From positions 1-64,000 of the forward strand of contig JABDCQ010000005.1 in assembly GCA_013288075.1 (NCBI GenBank): a stretch of DNA of 64,000 bases. The letters are read 5' to 3'. Positions 59,946 to 64,000 of the stretch are shown here, in pieces. The notes under the pieces were generated by a model, which was not told where the DNA came from, searched no databases, and worked only from the letters and a program-made list of their open reading frames with translations. The translations under genes were made by a program, and so were the position numbers. Origin of the DNA: Chlamydiota bacterium (GTDB taxonomy: Bacteria; Chlamydiota; Chlamydiia; Chlamydiales; Rhabdochlamydiaceae). Within the stretch, counting starts at the first letter, position 1; each line of letters starts with the position of its first letter.

Positions 59946-61045
59946 AAGCCGTCCATTCCGTCTTTTTCTGGAAGGATTTTAAGTTCCTCTACGAGCTCGA
60001 GGTTATGGGTTTCTAGGAAAAAGGCTGTTTGCTGCTCGTTTTCCTCTGGAAGAATGCTGCAAGTGGCGTAGACGATGCGTCCTTTAGGTTTTAAGAACTC
60101 AAGGGCGTCTTTAAAAATTTCTTTTTGCAAAAGGGTAAGGTTATCGATATTTTCTTTTGCAATTTTCCATTTCATATCGGGATTGCGTCTGAGTGTGCCA
60201 ATTCCGCTGCAAGGAGCGTCGACAAGCACCCAATCCATTGTTTTTTTTAGTTTTTTCTTTCTTTGGTCGTTGAATGTTAAAAGTTGAGCATTTTGAATGC
60301 CGGCTCTTCGCAATCTTTTTTTCCCTTCTTCAAGAGCTAAATCGCGTATATCGTGCAGATAAATGATTCCTTTATTTTCCATAAGAGGCGCAAAGGCAAG
60401 CGTTTTGCCGCCTGATCCTGCGCAATAATCTAAAACGTGTTCTTTCGGCGCTGTTTTTATGAGTTTTGCAACGAGCTGGCTCCCCTCGTCTTGCATTTCA
60501 AAAAAACCCTCTTTAAAGTCATCGGATCCAAAAAAATTGATTTTTCTATGAAATACAATCCCTTCAGAAGAGTGTTTTGTGGGACTCACTTCGTAAAAAT
60601 TTTTCCATTTCTGTAGGAGCTCTTCGCGTGTTGTTTTTAAGAGATTTGCGCGAATGGTTGTAGGTGCTTTTGTATTGCTTAGTGCGCATAATGCAAGAGC
60701 TTTTTCTTCTCCGTAGGCATCACTAATTAACTGAAACAGAAATTTGGGGAAACTTACGCGGATGTGGGGGGCTATTTTTTCATTGGTTTGATGCTCTAGA
60801 AGATCTATAGACTGATAGATTCTGTAACGCTCTTCCCAGGTAATAGGGGGTTTAGAAAAATGATCGAGTAGCGCTCTCCAGCGAATCATCCCATAAATGG
60901 CTTCACAAATAGGGGGTCTTTCTTTGGATCCTACATTTTTATGTTTTCGAAAATAATTGCTTAAGAAAACATCCAGAGGCTTTCTTTGAAGTTCCTCAGA
61001 ATTAAGGATATTAAATATATGGTATTCGATAAATTTTTTGTTCAT
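59912..61045 (-). CDS. rsmB: RsmB/NOP-family rRNA cytosine-C5 methyltransferase
   Basis: FFEMQDEGSQLVAKLI, VLDYCAGSGGKTLAFAP, VLVDAPCSGIGTLRRNPDMKW, GRIVYATCSILPEEN. Likely start MNKKFIEYH at 61045. Confidence 0.92.
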   Translation of the reverse strand: MNKKFIEYHIFNILNSEELQRKPLDVFLSNYFRKHKNVGSKERPPICEAIYGMIRWRALLDHFSKPPITWEERYRIYQSIDLLEHQTNEKIAPHIRVSFPKFLFQLISDAYGEEKALALCALSNTKAPTTIRANLLKTTREELLQKWKNFYEVSPTKHSSEGIVFHRKINFFGSDDFKEGFFEMQDEGSQLVAKLIKTAPKEHVLDYCAGSGGKTLAFAPLMENKGIIYLHDIRDLALEEGKKRLRRAGIQNAQLLTFNDQRKKKLKKTMDWVLVDAPCSGIGTLRRNPDMKWKIAKENIDNLTLLQKEIFKDALEFLKPKGRIVYATCSILPEENEQQTAFFLETHNLELVEELKILPEKDGMDGFYGAVFKAKCG

Positions 61046-61123
61046 TATGTTATATTGTATTAAAAATGCTAACATTCTATCAAATCCAATGATTTGTGTA
61101 CAAAGCTTTAGGGGGTATTAAAA

Positions 61124-61591
61124 ATGAGTGGCTTACAACTCTTGATCCAATTTTTAGGAAGAATTTGTTTAAGTGTTTTTTTTATATTGTCCGCTATTTA
61201 TCAAATCCTCGACTGGCAGGGAACTGAAGCTGCCTTAACAAATGCTATTTCCGATATCAACGGATATCATGAAATGGGGATCGATTTTTTAAGGCCCTCT
61301 TTAGATTTTATTTCAGTAAATACTTCTTTATTTCTAGCTATAGGTATTGGCCTTGAACTGATAGGGGGCTTGCTTATATTTTTAGGACTCAATCCTAAGG
61401 TGGGAGCATTTTTTCTCGCCCTTTTTCTGATTCCGACAACCTTGCTTTTCCACCATTTTTGGCTTTTACAAGGACACGAAAAAGAGATTCAGCTAGCCAT
61501 GTTCTTTAAAAATATAAGTATTTTAGGCGGCGTTTTCCTTTTGCTAGCCACAGGCTCTAGCAAAAAAGCCCCACCCAAAAAAGAAGGCTAA
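61124..61591 (+). CDS. DoxX-family membrane protein
   Basis: GRICLSVFFILSAIYQILDW; four TM segments; GIGLELIGGLLIFLGLNPKVGAFFLALFLIPTTLLFHHFW. Confidence 0.85.
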   Translation: MSGLQLLIQFLGRICLSVFFILSAIYQILDWQGTEAALTNAISDINGYHEMGIDFLRPSLDFISVNTSLFLAIGIGLELIGGLLIFLGLNPKVGAFFLALFLIPTTLLFHHFWLLQGHEKEIQLAMFFKNISILGGVFLLLATGSSKKAPPKKEG

Positions 61592-61624
61592 TGCGTTTGA
61601 TGCACTTACCACAGAGAGGAAAAA

Positions 61625-61755
61625 AATTAATCTCTCCCTCTCTTCTCTTCCTCTGTGGTTTCTTGTCTCTGCTAACATTTGAGTACACAAAGACTTGCAT
61701 TTTTTTAACCACAGAGACAAGAAACCACAGAGGAAGAGAAGAGAGAGATTAATTT
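61625..61755. repeat. Family A inverted repeat, copy A10 (loop class 2, left arm partly deleted)
   Basis: tcttctcttcctctgtggtttcttgtctctgctaacatttgagtacacaaagacttgcatttttttaaccacagagacaagaaaccacagaggaagagaaga. Confidence 0.92.
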
Positions 61756-61789
61756 TTTTCTGCTCTGTGGTGAAAAAAGGAAGGGTACG

Positions 61790-63397
61790 TTGTTGTTGTT
61801 AATAAGTTTTATTATTGTTGTTTTGGGGCATTTTCAATCGTTCTCTCTTTTGGGAGTTGTTACAGCTTTCTGTGGTTATGCTCTTTTTTGGAAGGGGCTT
61901 ACTCAGGTGAAAAAGCGGTTTTGGGTAGGGGCTTTTTGGTTTGCTCTTCTGCAGGGGTGTTATCTTTTTTGGATGACGTCTATAGAGTACCAGGGAGTCG
62001 GGATTCTCTTTGTTTATCTTTTGCTTATTCTGGGGTTGGGGGCGCAGTTTGGCGCGCTATCCGTTTTTGTCCTTAAAGAAGAGCTCACTTTTTTTAGAAT
62101 TTTAGTAGCGGCTTCCTTTTGGGTTCTTATGGAGTGGGGGCGGCTTTTTGTTCTCTGTGGTTTTGCTTTTAATCCCTTAGGATTGTGTCTAGGCTCAAAT
62201 GGTCTATTGGCAAATTCTGTCTCTCTTTTTGGGGTGTTAGGAGCTTCTTTCTTTGTAGTTTTTATTAACCTTTGTGTTTTTTCTTTTTTTGCAAAAAGAA
62301 ATTATAAATTTTTAGCAACGGGTGTTGTTTTATTTCTTTCTCTTTGGGGATATGGAACTTGTCATTTTTTATATCATGACGCTCAGATTAAAAGCTCTAT
62401 GGAGAAACCCCTACATGTAGCGCTTATTCAAACGGGGCTCTTGCCTTCTGAAAAAGTCAAGATGTCAGATAGGTTATCTGATTTTGTTCATCCTTTAGAG
62501 CAGTGGCAGCGGATTTTTACCTTTCTTGAAAAAAGAAGGGGGGAAACTCTTGATTATATTATTCTTCCAGAAGCGGCGCTTCCTTTTGGTTTTTCAAGAT
62601 GTGTTTATTCTTTGCCTGATGTGCAAATGCTTTTAAAAAAATCTTTTGGAAGCAGTGTAGAGACAGCTTTTCCTGCGATGGGGTTGCCTTATGCAAAACA
62701 AAACGCTGTTTCTAATGCCTATATTTTACAGACCCTTTCTTCTTATTTTAAGGCTGAGGTAATTGCTGGGCTTGATGATGAGCACTATAATGCAGCTTTT
62801 CACTTCACCCCCTTAGGCGTAATTAGCCGCTATGAGAAACAAATTCTCTTGCCTTTGGCAGAATATCTACCTCTTCAAATGGTAGCCCCTTTTGCTGAAA
62901 AATATGGAATTAATCAATTTTTTATGCCGGGTAAAGAGTCCAAGGTTTTTGAGGGAAGAGTTCCTTTATCCCTTTCTATTTGCTACGAGGAGATGTTTTC
63001 CTCTTTGATGAGAAAAGGAAGAGAGAGAGGGGCCAAATTATTTATTAATGTGACTAATGATAATTGGTTTCCTTCTTCTATTTTGCCAGACGAGCATTTT
63101 AAGCATGCGCAACTTCGTTCCATTGAAAATGGGGTGGTTTTATTAAGATCTTGTAATAATGGCGTCACCTGTATTTTAGATAGCCTCGGAAGAAAAGTTT
63201 CTTTTTTAAACCATGAAGAAGCAGGTATTTTGTTAAGCAGCTTTGTCCCTTACTCTTATAAAACTCCCTATTCTTTTTGGGGAGATTATCCGATTGTTTT
63301 TTTATCTTTTTTATTTTGTTTTTCCTATTTTTTATATTCTAAAAATTTTATTATATTTTTTAAGGGGTTTTTGCCCTTGCTCAAAATAAAGAACTGA
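61790..63397 (+). CDS. lnt: Apolipoprotein N-acyltransferase
   Basis: N-terminal multi-TM; LDYIILPEAALPFGF; RYEKQILLPLAEYLPLQ; LSICYEEMFSSLMRKGRERGAKLFINVTNDNWFP; HAQLRSIENGVVLLRSCNNG. TTG start predicted. Confidence 0.93.
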   Translation: MLLLISFIIVVLGHFQSFSLLGVVTAFCGYALFWKGLTQVKKRFWVGAFWFALLQGCYLFWMTSIEYQGVGILFVYLLLILGLGAQFGALSVFVLKEELTFFRILVAASFWVLMEWGRLFVLCGFAFNPLGLCLGSNGLLANSVSLFGVLGASFFVVFINLCVFSFFAKRNYKFLATGVVLFLSLWGYGTCHFLYHDAQIKSSMEKPLHVALIQTGLLPSEKVKMSDRLSDFVHPLEQWQRIFTFLEKRRGETLDYIILPEAALPFGFSRCVYSLPDVQMLLKKSFGSSVETAFPAMGLPYAKQNAVSNAYILQTLSSYFKAEVIAGLDDEHYNAAFHFTPLGVISRYEKQILLPLAEYLPLQMVAPFAEKYGINQFFMPGKESKVFEGRVPLSLSICYEEMFSSLMRKGRERGAKLFINVTNDNWFPSSILPDEHFKHAQLRSIENGVVLLRSCNNGVTCILDSLGRKVSFLNHEEAGILLSSFVPYSYKTPYSFWGDYPIVFLSFLFCFSYFLYSKNFIIFFKGFLPLLKIKN

Positions 63398-63428
63398 GAT
63401 ACCCTTTTAACAAAAATAAGAGGTAACA

Positions 63429-64000
63429 TTGGTCAGCATTGAAGAATCTAAAGGTACGTCTGCGTATCAGCGGACTTTTAAAAATAGCATTTTTTTCTCT
63501 GGTACAGGCCTATTTACAGGGAAGCATGTTTCTTTAAACTTAATCCCGGCAGAGTCAGGTCATGGGATTGTTTTCAAACGTGTCGACTTAGTAAATGCTC
63601 CTAAAATTGAAGCAAAAGTGGATTTTGTTAGAGAAACTCCAAGATGCACTATTTTGGCTAATCAAGATGTTAGCATTCAAACTGTTGAGCATATTTTAGC
63701 TGCGCTAAATGCTTACGGAATCGACAATTTACTTATTGAAATTGATGGTCCTGAAATTCCTATTTTTGATGGGAGTTCAGCCTTTTTTGTCGACATGATT
63801 GAAAAAGCTGGCATTCAAGAACTAGAAAACGAAAAAAAATGGAACAAAATTACTGCTCCTTTATTTTGGTCAAAAGGGGATATTCAGCTTATTGCGCTTC
63901 CTTCCGATGAATATCGCATTAGCTACACTCTTCACTATCCTCACTCTAGCATTATCGGATCGCAATTTTATTCTGTACTTGTAAATCAAGATCGGTTTAA
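63429..64000 (+). CDS. lpxC: UDP-3-O-acyl-N-acetylglucosamine deacetylase, 5' part; runs off window
   Basis: Manual translation from TTG: SGTGLFTGKHVSLNLIPAESGHGIVFKRVDL...TVEHILAALNAYGIDNLLIEIDGPEIPIFDGSSAFFV; agaggt upstream. Not in ORF track. Confidence 0.93.
   Translation, partial: MVSIEESKGTSAYQRTFKNSIFFSGTGLFTGKHVSLNLIPAESGHGIVFKRVDLVNAPKIEAKVDFVRETPRCTILANQDVSIQTVEHILAALNAYGIDNLLIEIDGPEIPIFDGSSAFFVDMIEKAGIQELENEKKWNKITAPLFWSKGDIQLIALPSDEYRISYTLHYPHSSIIGSQFYSVLVNQDRF

Noticed and set aside
9621-61755. Repeated CTCTGTGGTTTC units considered as a CRISPR array
   Set aside because: Copies are kilobases apart, arranged as inverted pairs, without regular spacers or cas genes.

Overview
This 64 kb low-GC window comes from a member of the phylum Chlamydiota, most likely outside Chlamydiaceae. 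The assignment rests on gene content and on gene order recalled from Chlamydia: euo, recJ, secDF, uppS-cdsA-cmk-plsC; ispF/cysJ; and trxA-trmL-mip-aspS-hisS-uhpC-dnaE-(CT547/CT548-like)-rsbW-(CT550-like)-dacF. Most of the window is core housekeeping genes. Accessory content: (i) an overlapping two-gene cassette of a PP-loop ATPase-like protein (MurL-reminiscent) and a DAO-family flavoenzyme, divergent from a Sec-signal-bearing flavoenzyme; (ii) an HTH-nucleotidyltransferase/HEPN-like pair behind two tandem operator-like palindromes; (iii) a 7-dehydrocholesterol-reductase-like sterol enzyme; (iv) a transporter fused to a solute-binding domain; (v) Inc-like, ankyrin and ChaN/EreA-like candidate effectors; (vi) a 40-aa lipoprotein ORF missing from the ORF track. 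The most striking non-coding signal is a set of long inverted repeats between genes. Family A has at least 10 copies, three loop classes, and loops in both orientations. Family B is three GC-rich CCCGTG-type hairpins. There are also several single long perfect stems. Family A is found at gene 3' ends and in none of the divergent promoter regions. Two C9 homopolymers (hisS and the cmk-plsC ORF) each coincide with a disturbed reading frame. No tRNA, rRNA or CRISPR array was recognised. No searches were run; family names come from motif recognition.
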